Under the pieces are notes generated by a model. It searched no databases and was not told the DNA's origin. It saw only the letters and a list, made by a program, of their open reading frames with translations. Positions 9,308 to 17,446 of a stretch of DNA of 64,000 nucleotides are shown here, one piece after another. The stretch's first letter is position 1. Every line of letters starts with the position of its first letter. Origin of the DNA: Streptomyces sp. NRRL F-6131 (lineage in GTDB: Bacteria > Actinomycetota > Actinomycetes > Streptomycetales > Streptomycetaceae); the NCBI GenBank assembly GCA_000719695.1, contig JOHN01000022.1:62001-126000 (forward strand), in the 5' to 3' direction. The position numbers and the translations under genes were made by a program.

Positions 9308-9658
9308 TCAGGCGCCGGGGTGCGGGCGCCCGTCCAGCACGTGCTCCCGCCCCCAGGCGCCCAGCGGTGCCAGTGCCGCGTTGAGCCGTTCACCGACCGC
9401 CGTGAGCGAGTACTCGACCCGCGGCGGCACCTCGTCGTAGGACTCGCGGTGCACGATGCCGTCCGCCTCCAGCTCGCGCAGGTGGGCGGCGAGCACCTTC
9501 TCGGTGATTCCCGGCACCTGCCGGCGCAGCTCGCCGAAGCGGCGGTGCGGCCGCTCGGCCAGCGCCCAGAGGATCAGCACCTTCCACTTGCCGCCGATCA
9601 CGGCCATCGCGGCGTCGATCCCGCACACGTACGCGCCGGGCCTCGGTACCGTCGCCAT
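9308..9658 (-). CDS. HxlR-type transcriptional regulator
   Basis: 116 residues, one winged-helix domain. The HxlR signature CGIDAAMAVIGGKWKVLILWAL includes the N-terminal cysteine (C12), followed by RRFGELRRQVPGITEKVLAAHLRELEADG and wing RVEYSLTAVG. HxlR proteins sense reactive electrophiles or redox state, often through that cysteine. Divergent from the imine-reductase-like gene, which it probably controls. A GTG 30 bases upstream is an alternative start. Confidence 0.9.
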   Translation of the reverse strand: MATVPRPGAYVCGIDAAMAVIGGKWKVLILWALAERPHRRFGELRRQVPGITEKVLAAHLRELEADGIVHRESYDEVPPRVEYSLTAVGERLNAALAPLGAWGREHVLDGRPHPGA

Positions 9659-9710
9659 GCCGCCCCCTTCGCCGACCTGCTCACTCACCCCAGGGTAACC
9701 ACCCACTCCG

Positions 9711-9722
9711 AAGTGCGTACTT
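9711..9722. promoter_or_regulatory. Candidate HxlR operator
   Basis: AAGTGCGTACTT, an AAGT/ACTT dyad with a 4-base spacer, sits between the divergent HxlR and oxidoreductase genes. HxlR-type operators commonly contain GTAC/ACTT elements, so autoregulation plus control of the neighbour is plausible. Confidence 0.4.
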
Positions 9723-9757
9723 GAGCCTTCGGGCGGGCGGCGGCGAGGCTGATCGGC

Positions 9758-10654
9758 ATGGCAGACACGACCGTTGACACCGTTTCGAAGACCCCTCTGA
9801 CCCTGCTCGGCCTCGGCGCGATGGGCGCCGCGCTGGCCGGGGCCTGGCTCGCGGCCGGGCACCCGCTCACCGTCTGGAACCGCACCGCCGCCCGCGCCGA
9901 ACCGCTCGCCGCCCGGGGCGCCACCGTCGCCGCCACCGCCGCCGAGGCGGTCGCCGCCAACCGGCTGGTGGTGGTCTGCCTGCTCGACGACGCCTCGGTC
10001 GACGAAGCGCTGGACGGCCTCGACCTGACCGGCAAGGACGTCGTCAACCTGGTCACCGGCACCCCCGGCCAGGCCCGCGCCCGGGCCACCTGGGCCACCG
10101 CGCGCGGCGCCCGCTACCTGGACGGCGGCATCATGGCCGTCCCGCCGATGATCGGCGTCCCGGCGGCCGGCCCGTACGTCTTCTACAGCGGCTCGCCCGA
10201 GCTGTTCGAGGAGCACCGCGCGACCCTGGCGGCCCCGGCCGACACCCGCTACGTCGGTACGGACGCCGGCTTCGCGGCGCTGTACGACGTGGCGCTGCTG
10301 AGCGCGATGTACGGCATGTTCGCGGGCGTCGCGCACGCCTACGCGCTGATCCGGGACGAGTCCGTGGCCCCGGGCGAGCTCGCCCCGCTGCTCGCCCCCT
10401 GGCTCACCGCGATGACCGGCTCGGTCGCGGCCACCGCCGCGCAGCTCGAGGCCGGCGACTACACCCTCGGCGTGGTCTCGAACCTCGCCATGCAGGTCGC
10501 CGGCACCCCGACCTTCCTGCGCACCGCCGAGGAGCAGGGCGTCAGCCCCGAACTGCTGACGCCCTACTTCGACCTGATGAAGCGCCGCCTGGCCGCCGAT
10601 CCGCGCAACGGTGCGGAGGACCTCACCGGCGTGGTCGACCTCCTGCGCGGCTGA
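9758..10654 (+). CDS. NAD(P)-dependent oxidoreductase, imine reductase-like
   Basis: 298 residues. Rossmann motif GLGAMG (18-23) followed by VWNRT as in beta-hydroxyacid dehydrogenases. The block YLDGGIMAVPPMIG...YVFYSGS and the inter-domain helix ALYDVALLSAMYGMFAGVAHAYAL are typical of the imine reductase branch, and the Asp in YDVALL is the candidate proton donor. Likely NADPH-dependent reduction of a cyclic imine or ketone; natural substrate unknown. Divergent from the HxlR regulator. Confidence 0.85.
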   Translation: MADTTVDTVSKTPLTLLGLGAMGAALAGAWLAAGHPLTVWNRTAARAEPLAARGATVAATAAEAVAANRLVVVCLLDDASVDEALDGLDLTGKDVVNLVTGTPGQARARATWATARGARYLDGGIMAVPPMIGVPAAGPYVFYSGSPELFEEHRATLAAPADTRYVGTDAGFAALYDVALLSAMYGMFAGVAHAYALIRDESVAPGELAPLLAPWLTAMTGSVAATAAQLEAGDYTLGVVSNLAMQVAGTPTFLRTAEEQGVSPELLTPYFDLMKRRLAADPRNGAEDLTGVVDLLRG

Positions 10655-10676
10655 CCGGGGGCGCCCGGGCCGGTGC

Positions 10677-11735
10677 TCAGCCGGCCGCCGGGCGGTCGGC
10701 CGGCAGTCGGCGGCGGAGGGTGGCGTCGGTGAGCGAACGGGGCTGCCAGACGCCGTCCGGGTGGTAGACGTTGGTGCCGGGCGGGACGATCGCGTCGATC
10801 CGGTCCAGGGTGGCGTCGTCGAGGACGAGGTCGGCGCCCTTGAGGGCCGCCTCCAGCTGGCCGAGGGTGCGCGGGCCGATGATCACCGAGGTGACCGCCG
10901 GGTGGGCGAGCGGGAAGGCCAGGGCGAGCTCGGGCAGGGTGCGGCCGAGGTCCTCGGCGACGGCGGTCAGCTCTTCGACCGCGTCCAGCTTGGCCCGGTT
11001 GACCGCCAGCGCCGGGTCGAACCGGGCCGGCATGAGGGCGGCGCGCCCGCTGCCCAGGTCGATCGGCCGGTCCTTGCGGTAGCGGCCGGTGAGGAAGCCG
11101 GAGGCGAGCGGCGACCAGGTCAGCGCCCCCATGCCGAGCCGTCGCACGGTCGGCAGGACGTCCCGCTCGATGCCGCGCGCGAGCAGCGAGTACGGCGGCT
11201 GCTCGGTGCGGAACCGGGGCAGGCCGCGCCGCTCGGCGACGTGGTGGGCCTCGACGAGCTCCTCGGCGGGGAAGGTCGAGCAGCCGAAGGCGAGGATCTT
11301 GCCGGCCCGGACCAGGTCGCCGAGGACGGCGAGGGTCTCCTCCAGGTCCGTGCCGGGGTCGGGCCGGTGCACCTGGTAGAGGTCGATCCGGTCGGTGCGC
11401 AGCCGGCGCAGGCTCTCCTCGACCTCGCGGACGATCCAGCGGCGGGAGTTGCCGCTCCGGTTGCGGCCCTCGCCCATCGGGAAGTGCACCTTGGTGGCGA
11501 GCACGACGTCGTCGCGGTCGCCGCGGGCCTCCAGGGCCTTGCCGACGATCTCCTCGGACTCGCCGGCCGAGTACATGTCGGCGGTGTCGACGAAGTTGAT
11601 GCCCGCGTCGAGCGCGGTGTGGACGATCCGGGCGCAGTCGTCGTGGTCGGGGTTGCCGATCGCGCCGAACATCATGGTGCCGAGGCAGTAGGTGCTGACC
11701 TCGATGCCGGTGCCGCCGAGGATGCGGTAGCGCAT
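10677..11735 (-). CDS. Aldo/keto reductase
   Basis: 352 residues from ATG 11735. Catalytic tetrad visible: D50 (FVDTADMY), Y55, K near 82 (VVLATKV) and H near 124 (LYQVHRP). The C-terminal region VTSVIIGPRTLGQLEAAL is the NADPH-binding segment of the AKR barrel. Broad-substrate carbonyl reductase by family. The upstream promoter has a 19-base spacer filled by an 18-base palindrome, typical of MerR-type control (see 11824-11854), although no MerR gene is adjacent. Confidence 0.9.
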   Translation of the reverse strand: MRYRILGGTGIEVSTYCLGTMMFGAIGNPDHDDCARIVHTALDAGINFVDTADMYSAGESEEIVGKALEARGDRDDVVLATKVHFPMGEGRNRSGNSRRWIVREVEESLRRLRTDRIDLYQVHRPDPGTDLEETLAVLGDLVRAGKILAFGCSTFPAEELVEAHHVAERRGLPRFRTEQPPYSLLARGIERDVLPTVRRLGMGALTWSPLASGFLTGRYRKDRPIDLGSGRAALMPARFDPALAVNRAKLDAVEELTAVAEDLGRTLPELALAFPLAHPAVTSVIIGPRTLGQLEAALKGADLVLDDATLDRIDAIVPPGTNVYHPDGVWQPRSLTDATLRRRLPADRPAAG

Positions 11736-11823
11736 GGTGGTTCCCCCTGGGGTCGTCGGTCGTACGGGGTGCGGGTGGAGCTCGGGTCGGACGGTGAGCG
11801 TGCCGCGGGTGCCGCGGGTGCCG

Positions 11824-11854
11824 ACCTTAGGACTTCGAGTGCACTCGAAGGCAA
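11824..11854 (-). promoter_or_regulatory. Overlong-spacer promoter with 18-base palindrome (MerR-type)
   Basis: Read on the minus strand: -35 TTGCCT, a 19-base spacer, -10 TAAGGT. The spacer and -35 edge contain the perfect palindrome CTTCGAGTGCACTCGAAG (11833-11850). A 19-base spacer bearing a dyad is the hallmark of promoters activated by MerR-family DNA distortion. It points toward the aldo/keto reductase, 89 bases from its start. Confidence 0.6.
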
Positions 11855-11905
11855 GGGACGGTTTCCGCCCGGCCCGCGCCGGCCCGGTGACCGGCCCCGG
11901 GGGGT

Positions 11906-11922
11906 GTTGCTGAAACAGCAAC
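11906..11922. promoter_or_regulatory. Palindrome upstream of methyltransferase gene
   Basis: GTTGCTG-AAA-CAGCAAC, 7-base perfect arms around AAA, 135 bases before the methyltransferase start. It is too short and isolated for a terminator and looks like a repressor operator. The rest of the 321-base gap 11736-12056 shows only this dyad, the MerR-type promoter and an unexplained open fragment ending at 12009. Confidence 0.45.
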
Positions 11923-12056
11923 GAAAGTTGCCTCCTGGGTGACGGTCGGCGCAGCCTGGCGGAGGAGCTGGTCGCCGCCGGCAGCACCCTCGCCGCCCCG
12001 GTGCGGTGACCGTCCGACCCGAGCCCCACCCCTGCCCCGAAGAAACGGAGTACCCG

Positions 12057-12971
12057 ATGACCGACCACGCCCACTCCCCGCAGGCCCACGCCCACGGCCA
12101 TGCCTCGGGGCACGCCCACCACCACGGCGGTGACGCCGACTTCGACTGGGAGGCCCTCGCCGACCACCTGGAGCGCGAGGCCGAGGTCCAGGCCCCGGCC
12201 GTCACCGAGGCCGCGCAGTGGCTGCACGGGCTGCGGGCGGGCGCGCCGGTCGGCCGAGTGCTGGACGTGGGCAGCGGCCCCGGGGTGATCGCCGGACTGC
12301 TCGCGGACGCCTTCCCGGCCGCCGAGGTGGTCGCCGTCGACCAGTCCGCCGCCCTGCTGGAGCGCGCCCGGACCCGTTCCGGCGGCCGGGTCGGGACCCA
12401 CCGGGCGGACCTGCCGGGGGACTTCGCCACCCTGGGCGAGGCGGACCTGATCTGGTCCGGCAACGCGATCCACCACCTCGGCGACCAGCAGGCCGCGTTG
12501 ACCGCCCTGGCCGGCGCGCTGCGCCCCGGCGGCCTGCTGGCCGTGGCCGAGCGCGGGCTGCCGGCCCGCTACCTCCCGCGCGACCTCGGCCTCGGCCGGC
12601 CCGGCCTCCAGGCCCGGCTGGACGCGGCGCACGAGGAGGTGTTCGCGGTGATGCGCGAGGCCGTCCCGGAGACGGTCGCGGTGGTGGAGGACTGGCCGGC
12701 CATGCTCGCCGCCGCCGGGCTCGTCCCGAGCGGCACCCGGACCTTCCTGGTCGACCGCCCGGCCCCGCTGGACGCCTCGGCCCGGGAGTTCCTGCACGTC
12801 CAACTCTCGCGCCGCAAGGAGCAGTTGGACGACCGGCTGGACGCCGACGACCGGGCCGTCCTGGCCGCCCTGCTGGACCGCGAGGCCCCGACCGGCATCC
12901 TGACCAGGCCCGACGCCTTCTACCTCGCCGCGATCACGGTCCACACCGCGCGGGCGGCCGGCCCCCGCTAG
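12057..12971 (+). CDS. SAM-dependent methyltransferase with histidine-rich N-terminus
   Basis: 304 residues from ATG 12057 behind GGAG. The first 23 residues hold nine histidines (HAHSPQAHAHGHASGHAHHH), a potential metal-binding tail. Then a class I methyltransferase core: motif I VLDVGSGPG (68-76), acidic motif II VVAVDQS, IHHLGD region and LRPGGLLAVAE. Substrate unknown. The His tail could sense or buffer a metal, or simply be a linker. It stands alone, with an operator-like palindrome upstream. Confidence 0.82.
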   Translation: MTDHAHSPQAHAHGHASGHAHHHGGDADFDWEALADHLEREAEVQAPAVTEAAQWLHGLRAGAPVGRVLDVGSGPGVIAGLLADAFPAAEVVAVDQSAALLERARTRSGGRVGTHRADLPGDFATLGEADLIWSGNAIHHLGDQQAALTALAGALRPGGLLAVAERGLPARYLPRDLGLGRPGLQARLDAAHEEVFAVMREAVPETVAVVEDWPAMLAAAGLVPSGTRTFLVDRPAPLDASAREFLHVQLSRRKEQLDDRLDADDRAVLAALLDREAPTGILTRPDAFYLAAITVHTARAAGPR

Positions 12972-12981
12972 CGGCCGGGGG

Positions 12982-13317
12982 TCACCGGTCGGGCTTGCGG
13001 TGCCGGCCGGTTCCCCGTCGCAGCAGCGGTACGGGGGTGTCCGTCCGGGGGAACACCGGCCCCGGCGCGGTCGCCGGGTCGGGGCGGACGATCAGGGGGT
13101 AGGCCTCGGCGTAGTTCTCGGCCACCGCGACCGGCTGCCAGCCGTGGCCGTCCCACTCGACCACCAGGCGCGGCACGTCCTGGAAGAGGTGGGCCGCCCG
13201 CCGCGGTCCCGGGGCGAGGGTGATCGCGTCCCGCGTCCCGGGTGCCCGGCGGCGGCGGGCCCGCCTGGCGTACCACTCGGCCAGGGGCTCGTCGGCGGGT
13301 GACTCCTCGGCGTCCAT
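12982..13317 (-). CDS. Hypothetical protein, possibly DUF6087-like
   Basis: 111 residues, basic and Arg/Pro-rich. Recognisable blocks: PLAEWYARRARRRRAPGTRDAI, RAAHLFQDVPRLVVEWDGHGWQPV and ENYAEAYPL. The EWDGHxWQPV block recalls small Streptomyces proteins of unknown function; the DUF6087 label is from memory and uncertain. No membrane segment or catalytic motif. It ends 11 bases from the convergent methyltransferase gene. Confidence 0.6.
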   Translation of the reverse strand: MDAEESPADEPLAEWYARRARRRRAPGTRDAITLAPGPRRAAHLFQDVPRLVVEWDGHGWQPVAVAENYAEAYPLIVRPDPATAPGPVFPRTDTPVPLLRRGTGRHRKPDR

Positions 13318-13407
13318 CGTCGGCGCCTCCCTCGCGTGTCGGTCGGGGACGGCCAGTCTCGCCGATCCGTCCCGGGCCGGGCGATTCCACGATCGGGTGA
13401 AAAGGGG

Positions 13408-13728
13408 TCAGAACCCGGAGGCGAGCTTGAGGGTGACCGCGCCGGCGACGATCGCGGCGAAGGAGACCAGCTTGGGCAGGGTGATCCGCTCCTTGAAGAC
13501 CAGCGCGCCGAACACGACCGTGCCGATCGAGCCGAGCCCCGTCCAGATCGTGTAGCCGACGCCGACGTCCAGGGTGCGCAGGGCGAGGCTCAGCGTGTAG
13601 ATGCCGCCCGCGGCGGCGGTCAGGGTGAGGACGGAGGGCCAGAGTCGGGTGAAGCCCTTGGTGGCGTTGGTGCCGAGGGCGAAGACGATCTCGAAGACGA
13701 CGGCGACTGCCAGGTAGGCCCAGGCCAT
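13408..13728 (-). CDS. SMR family efflux subunit (second of pair)
   Basis: 106 residues, four membrane helices, the standard small multidrug resistance fold. The helix-1 glutamate essential for proton/substrate exchange is present (VVFEIVFALGTNATKGF), and SLALRTLDVGVGYTIWTGLGSIGTV is the conserved helix 3. Encoded 39 bases after a second SMR gene on the same strand, so the two probably form a heterodimeric pump as in EbrAB/YkkCD. Substrate not predictable. Confidence 0.88.
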   Translation of the reverse strand: MAWAYLAVAVVFEIVFALGTNATKGFTRLWPSVLTLTAAAGGIYTLSLALRTLDVGVGYTIWTGLGSIGTVVFGALVFKERITLPKLVSFAAIVAGAVTLKLASGF

Positions 13729-13767
13729 GACGGTTCAACTCCCTTGTACGGATGTCGGATCGGAGGA

Positions 13768-14160
13768 TCAGGCGGAGACGGGTGCGGACCCGGGGCCGGA
13801 CGGGGATCCGGCCGCCGGTGCGGGGGAGGCGGCACGGCTGCTCGGCCGGTCCGCGAGCTTGAGGCCGAGCACTCCGCCGATGATCAGGACGAAGGCGACG
13901 GCCTTCCCCGCGTTCATCTCCTCGTCGAAGATCAGCGTGCCGAGGACGACGGTGCCGACCGAGCCGATGCCGGTCCACACGGTGTAGCCGACCCCGACGT
14001 CGAGGGTGCGCAGCGCGAGGCTGAGGAAGAAGATCCCGCCCGCGGCGGCCGCCGCCGTCAGCAGGGACGGGCCCAATTCGGTGAAGCCGTGGGTGGCGTT
14101 GGTGGCGAGGGCGAAGACGACCTCGAAGGCGGCGGCGACGAGCAGGTGGATCCAGGCCAT
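13768..14160 (-). CDS. SMR family efflux subunit (first of pair)
   Basis: 130 residues from ATG 14160. SMR core with helix-1 glutamate (AAFEVVFALATNATHGF) and LALRTLDVGVGYTVWTGIGSVGTV. A C-terminal Ala/Pro/Ser tail of about 25 residues, absent from its partner, may set topology. Divergent from a MarR-family gene. The intergenic dyads suggest MarR repression lifted by a toxic amphiphile. No guanidine-type leader is seen, so guanidinium export is not indicated. Confidence 0.88.
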   Translation of the reverse strand: MAWIHLLVAAAFEVVFALATNATHGFTELGPSLLTAAAAAGGIFFLSLALRTLDVGVGYTVWTGIGSVGTVVLGTLIFDEEMNAGKAVAFVLIIGGVLGLKLADRPSSRAASPAPAAGSPSGPGSAPVSA

Positions 14161-14184
14161 GGGACGAGCCCCCCGGGATAGTTG

Positions 14185-14238
14185 TTGCATGTATGTGCAA
14201 GCACTTTCGACTGGGCAAAAGCATGCATGTACAAGTAA
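14185..14238. promoter_or_regulatory. Paired MarR-type operators between SMR and MarR genes
   Basis: TTGCATGTATGTGCAA (14185-14200) is a near-perfect dyad. A related inverted element, ATGCATGTACAAGTAA, lies at 14223-14238. Both contain TTG..CATG cores about two to three helical turns apart, as expected for MarR dimers covering two divergent promoters. Confidence 0.6.
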
Positions 14239-14276
14239 CCTGTGTCAACCACCCAGTCCGGCCAGGGAGGACCCCC

Positions 14277-14723
14277 GTGCCCACCACCCCCGACGGCACC
14301 CCGAGCGACGCCCGCATGTGGAACCGGCTCACCACGCTGCACACCCGGGTCGAGGGGCGGCTCGCCACCGTCCTGCAGCGGCGGCACGGCCTGGGGCTCT
14401 CCGAGTACCGCGCCCTCGGCCTGCTCGTCGAGGCGCCCGCGTCCGAGCTGCGGATGCAGGAGCTCGCCGCCGGCCTCGGCCTCAACCAGAGTTCCGTGAC
14501 CCGGCTGGTCGCCCGCCTCGGTGCCGCCGACTTCACCTACCGGGACGTCTGCCCGGACGACAAGCGCGGCGTCTACACCGTGCTCACCGACGCCGGCCGG
14601 GCCCGCCACCGGGAGGCCCGCGCCACCTACGAGGAGGCCCTCACCGCGGCCCTCGACGAGGCCGCCGCCGACGCCCCCGAGCTGGCCCCGCTGCTGAGCA
14701 CCGCGCGCGCCTCCCTGGCCTGA
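14277..14723 (+). CDS. MarR family transcriptional regulator
   Basis: 148 residues from GTG 14277, chosen for GGGAGGA 7 bases upstream; an earlier GTG at 14193 would read through the operator region. Winged helix: ELRMQELAAGLGLNQSSVTRLVARLG with wing YRDVCPDDKRGVYTVLTDAGR. Predicted repressor of itself and the divergent SMR pair, with ligand release on drug binding (family inference). Confidence 0.88.
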   Translation: MPTTPDGTPSDARMWNRLTTLHTRVEGRLATVLQRRHGLGLSEYRALGLLVEAPASELRMQELAAGLGLNQSSVTRLVARLGAADFTYRDVCPDDKRGVYTVLTDAGRARHREARATYEEALTAALDEAAADAPELAPLLSTARASLA

Positions 14724-14778
14724 GCCCGCCCCGGGCGCCCGGGCCTCCCGCCCCGGCCGCCCGACCCCCCGGAACGCG

Positions 14779-14818
14779 GCTCGGCCGCCGCCCCCGCGAA
14801 CGGGAGCGACGGCCGAGC
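14779..14818. terminator. Hairpin between convergent marR-type gene and metG
   Basis: GCTCGGCCG pairs with CGGCCGAGC around a 22-base GC-rich loop. It lies between two converging stops and could serve both. Confidence 0.45.
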
Positions 14819-14857
14819 GGCTGAGCGGTCGTGCGCTGGTGCGGTCGTGCGGTGCGC

Positions 14858-16588
14858 CTACTCCCCGCCGCCGAAGCGGGCGGTCCAGCCGGCGAGGTCC
14901 TCGTCGGTGATCTTCGCGAACAGCACCGGCGGCACCGTGAACGGCGTCCCCGCCGGCACCGCGTCCAGCGCCCGCGCCTCGGCCGCGTCCACCCAGCTGC
15001 GGGTGCGCGCCGGGGCGTCGGCCGGCAGCGCGAACGCCTCGCGCATCGCCCGCGCCGCCGTCGGGATGAACGGCTCGGAGACCACCGCGTACAGGTGGAT
15101 GAGGTTCATCGCCGTGCGCAGCGTCAGCGCCGCCGCCTCCGGGTCGGTCTTCACCTGCAGCCAGGGGGCCTTCTCGTCCAGGTAGGCGTTGCCCGCGCTC
15201 CACAGCGCCCGCAGGCTCTGCGCCGCCTTGCGGAAGTTGAGCGCCTCCAGCTGGGCCTCGTGGTCGGCCAGCAGCTCCGCGATCTGCGCGCCCAGCCGCT
15301 CCTCCGCCTCGCCCGCCGCGTGACCGGCCGGCACCTCGTCGCCGAACCGCTTGCGGCTGAACGACAGCACCCGGTTGACGAAGTTGCCGAGGGTGTCGGC
15401 GAGGTCCTTGTTGACCACGGAGGCGAAGAGGTCCCAGGTGAAGCTGGAGTCGTCCGACTCGGGCGCGTGCGCCATCAGGAAGTAGCGCCAGTAGTCGGCC
15501 GGCAGCAGTTCCAGCGCGACGTCCGTGAAGATGCCCCGCTTCTGGCTGGTGGAGAACTTCCCGCCGTAGTACGTCAGCCAGTTGAAGGCCTTGACGTAGT
15601 CGACCTTCTTCCACGGCTGGCGCGAACCGAGGATCGTGGCCGGGAACATCACCGTGTGGAACGGGACGTTGTCCTTGGCCATGAACTCGGTGTAGCGGAC
15701 GGTCTCGTCGGCCTCGTACCACCAGGACTTCCAGTCCCGGAGCTCACCGTCCCGCGCCGCGTCCGCCCACTCCTTCGTCGCGCCGATGTACTCGATCGGC
15801 GCGTCGAACCAGACGTAGAAGACCTTGCCCGAGGCCGCCAGCTCCGGCCACACGTCGGCCGGCACCGGGACGCCCCACTCCAGGTCGCGGGTGATCGCGC
15901 GGTCCTGCAGGCCCTCGGTCAGCCACTTGCGGGCGATCGAGGAGGCGAGTACCGGCCACTCGTCGCCGTGCGCGGCGATCCAGTCCTCCACCTGCCCGGT
16001 GAGCTTGGACTGGAGCAGGAACAGGTGCGTGGTCTCCCGCACCTCCAGGTCGGCGCTGCCGCTGATCGCCGAGCGCGGCTCCAGCAGGTCGGTCGGGTCG
16101 AGCACCCGGGTGCAGTTCTCGCACTGGTCGCCGCGGGCCTTGTCGTAGCCGCAGTGCGGGCAGGTGCCGACGATGTACCGGTCCGGCAGGAAGCGGCCGT
16201 CGGTGTTCGAGTACACCTGGCGGATGGACCGCTCCTCGATGAACCCGTTGGCGTGCAGTTCGCGCGCGATCTCCTGGGTGATCTCCCGGTTCTGCGGCGA
16301 GGAGCTGCGGCCGAAGTGGTCGAACGACAGCTGGAAGCCGTCGTACACGGCCTTCTGCTGGTCGTGCGCCCGGGCGCAGAACTCGGCGACCGGCAGCCCG
16401 GCCTCCTGCGCGGCCAGCTCGGCCGGCGTGCCGTGCTCGTCGGTCGCGCAGATGTACAGCACCTCGTGGCCGCGCCCGCGCAGGTACCGGGAGTAGACGT
16501 CCGCCGGCAGCATGGACCCGACCATGTTGCCCAGGTGCTTGATCCCGTTGATGTACGGAAGGGCGCTGGTGATCAGGTGCCGAGCCAT
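14858..16588 (-). CDS. metG: Methionyl-tRNA synthetase
   Basis: 576 residues from ATG 16588, the conserved [21 protein letters not shown] start. HIGH-equivalent KHLGN at 17-21; four-cysteine zinc knuckle [17 protein letters not shown] near residues 145-160; KMSKS-equivalent [11 protein letters not shown] near 350; then the anticodon-binding helical domain. Class Ia, no C-terminal dimerisation domain. Charges tRNA-Met in the cytosol. No T-box or other leader is apparent upstream. Confidence 0.96.
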   Translation of the reverse strand: MARHLITSALPYINGIKHLGNMVGSMLPADVYSRYLRGRGHEVLYICATDEHGTPAELAAQEAGLPVAEFCARAHDQQKAVYDGFQLSFDHFGRSSSPQNREITQEIARELHANGFIEERSIRQVYSNTDGRFLPDRYIVGTCPHCGYDKARGDQCENCTRVLDPTDLLEPRSAISGSADLEVRETTHLFLLQSKLTGQVEDWIAAHGDEWPVLASSIARKWLTEGLQDRAITRDLEWGVPVPADVWPELAASGKVFYVWFDAPIEYIGATKEWADAARDGELRDWKSWWYEADETVRYTEFMAKDNVPFHTVMFPATILGSRQPWKKVDYVKAFNWLTYYGGKFSTSQKRGIFTDVALELLPADYWRYFLMAHAPESDDSSFTWDLFASVVNKDLADTLGNFVNRVLSFSRKRFGDEVPAGHAAGEAEERLGAQIAELLADHEAQLEALNFRKAAQSLRALWSAGNAYLDEKAPWLQVKTDPEAAALTLRTAMNLIHLYAVVSEPFIPTAARAMREAFALPADAPARTRSWVDAAEARALDAVPAGTPFTVPPVLFAKITDEDLAGWTARFGGGE

Positions 16589-16805
16589 CCTCGGATGCTC
16601 CGATTTCTCCCGCACGCACCCCTGTCCCGGAGTGCCGTCACGGGCGCAGGGTCTGGGGCGGCGGAGGGAACCGGACACGGTCGCCGACTCCCGGGCTGCC
16701 GGCCAGATCGACGTTCCACTGTGGGCGCGCCAATCCTATCGAAGCCCACCCCCGCCCCTCGCGCCCATTTTCCCCGCGCCCGCCCGCCGCCTCCCGGGGA
16801 GGCGC

Positions 16806-16997
16806 CTACTCGGCGACGAAGTGGTCGAACTCGCCGGCCTTCACGCCGAGGACGAAGGCGGCCCACTTGCGGGGGGTGGTGCGGACGACGATCGCGTCGT
16901 TCCTGGGGTCGCGGAGCTCGACCATGCCGTCGACGGTGCGGATCTCCAGGGCGTCCTCGCCCTCGCCGCCGGGGGCGGCCTTCTGCCAGGTGTCCAC
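16806..16997 (-). CDS. DUF397 protein
   Basis: 63 residues from GTG 16997 behind AAGGAG. DUF397 pattern: W-Q-K-A start, VDGMVELRDPRNDAIVVRTTPRKWAAFVLGVKAGEFD. DUF397 proteins usually sit directly after an XRE regulator gene in WhiJ-like loci, with a divergent RsbW-like ATPase. Here the XRE gene is missing, and only an ATPase tail remains on the other strand at 17139-17318, so this may be an orphan. Confidence 0.85.
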   Translation of the reverse strand: MDTWQKAAPGGEGEDALEIRTVDGMVELRDPRNDAIVVRTTPRKWAAFVLGVKAGEFDHFVAE

Positions 16998-17138
16998 GGG
17001 TGGGGCTCCTTCGGGGTTCGGTCGGCGGCTCCTCGCGGGCGCGGGGAGCGGGGCCGGTGCGCGCCGTTCCCGGCCCGGCCCCCGGTGCAGTCTGCCCGGC
17101 CGCGGACACCCGGTCCACCGCGTCGCCCGATGGGGTGA

Positions 17139-17318
17139 AGCGCACAACTGCGGCGGAGCGGGCGGGGGTTGCTTCGTGCCCGTCCGTCGTGGGCCGGAGG
17201 TGGCTCGAACGTGTGGGCGGGGCTTGACCTCGTCGCCGCTTTGGCCGATGACTGGGGTGTGGAACTCATCGGGGTGTATGGCGAAGCGGTCCGGGCCGTC
17301 GCGGCGGTCGATCGCTGA
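17139..17318 (+). pseudogene. Remnant of RsbW-like ATP-binding protein (C-terminal end)
   Basis: The final 36 codons read GLDLVAALADDWGVELIGVYGEAV..., strongly like the G2-box tail GRGLxLVxALADxWGV of RsbW-type HATPase domains. The matching ...TCGRGL just before it lies in another frame, so a frameshift is likely, and the N-terminal ATP-binding domain is absent. Position and orientation fit the divergent ATPase of a WhiJ-like locus whose middle has been deleted. Confidence 0.4.
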
Positions 17319-17443
17319 TGGCTGTCGTGCTGCTGACCGGCCTGTTGGTGTCGGTGGTCTTCGTCGGGGTGGTGGCGCAGATCATCGCTACCCGTCAGCC
17401 GCGGGAAAGGCGGCTCACGAAAAGGGACTTGGCCGACAAGTAG
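17318..17443 (+). CDS. Small single-pass membrane protein
   Basis: 41 residues: hydrophobic stretch LLTGLLVSVVFVGVVAQII followed by a basic tail (RQPRERRLTKRDLADK). The ATG overlaps the stop of the ATPase remnant (TGATG), implying translational coupling to the former ATPase gene. No family recognised. It could be residual coding from a decayed locus. Confidence 0.45.
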   Translation: MAVVLLTGLLVSVVFVGVVAQIIATRQPRERRLTKRDLADK

Positions 17444-17446
17444 CGG

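Noticed and set aside
11924..12009. Short frame ending DGRRSLAEELVAAGSTLAAPVR before the methyltransferase gene
   Set aside because: It could be the tail of a lost regulator gene, but it has no start, no ribosome site and no identifiable domain; left unannotated.
14161..14276. Guanidine (ykkC-type) riboswitch before the SMR genes
   Set aside because: The leader is too short and lacks the conserved guanidine-riboswitch cores; MarR-type dyads explain the region better.
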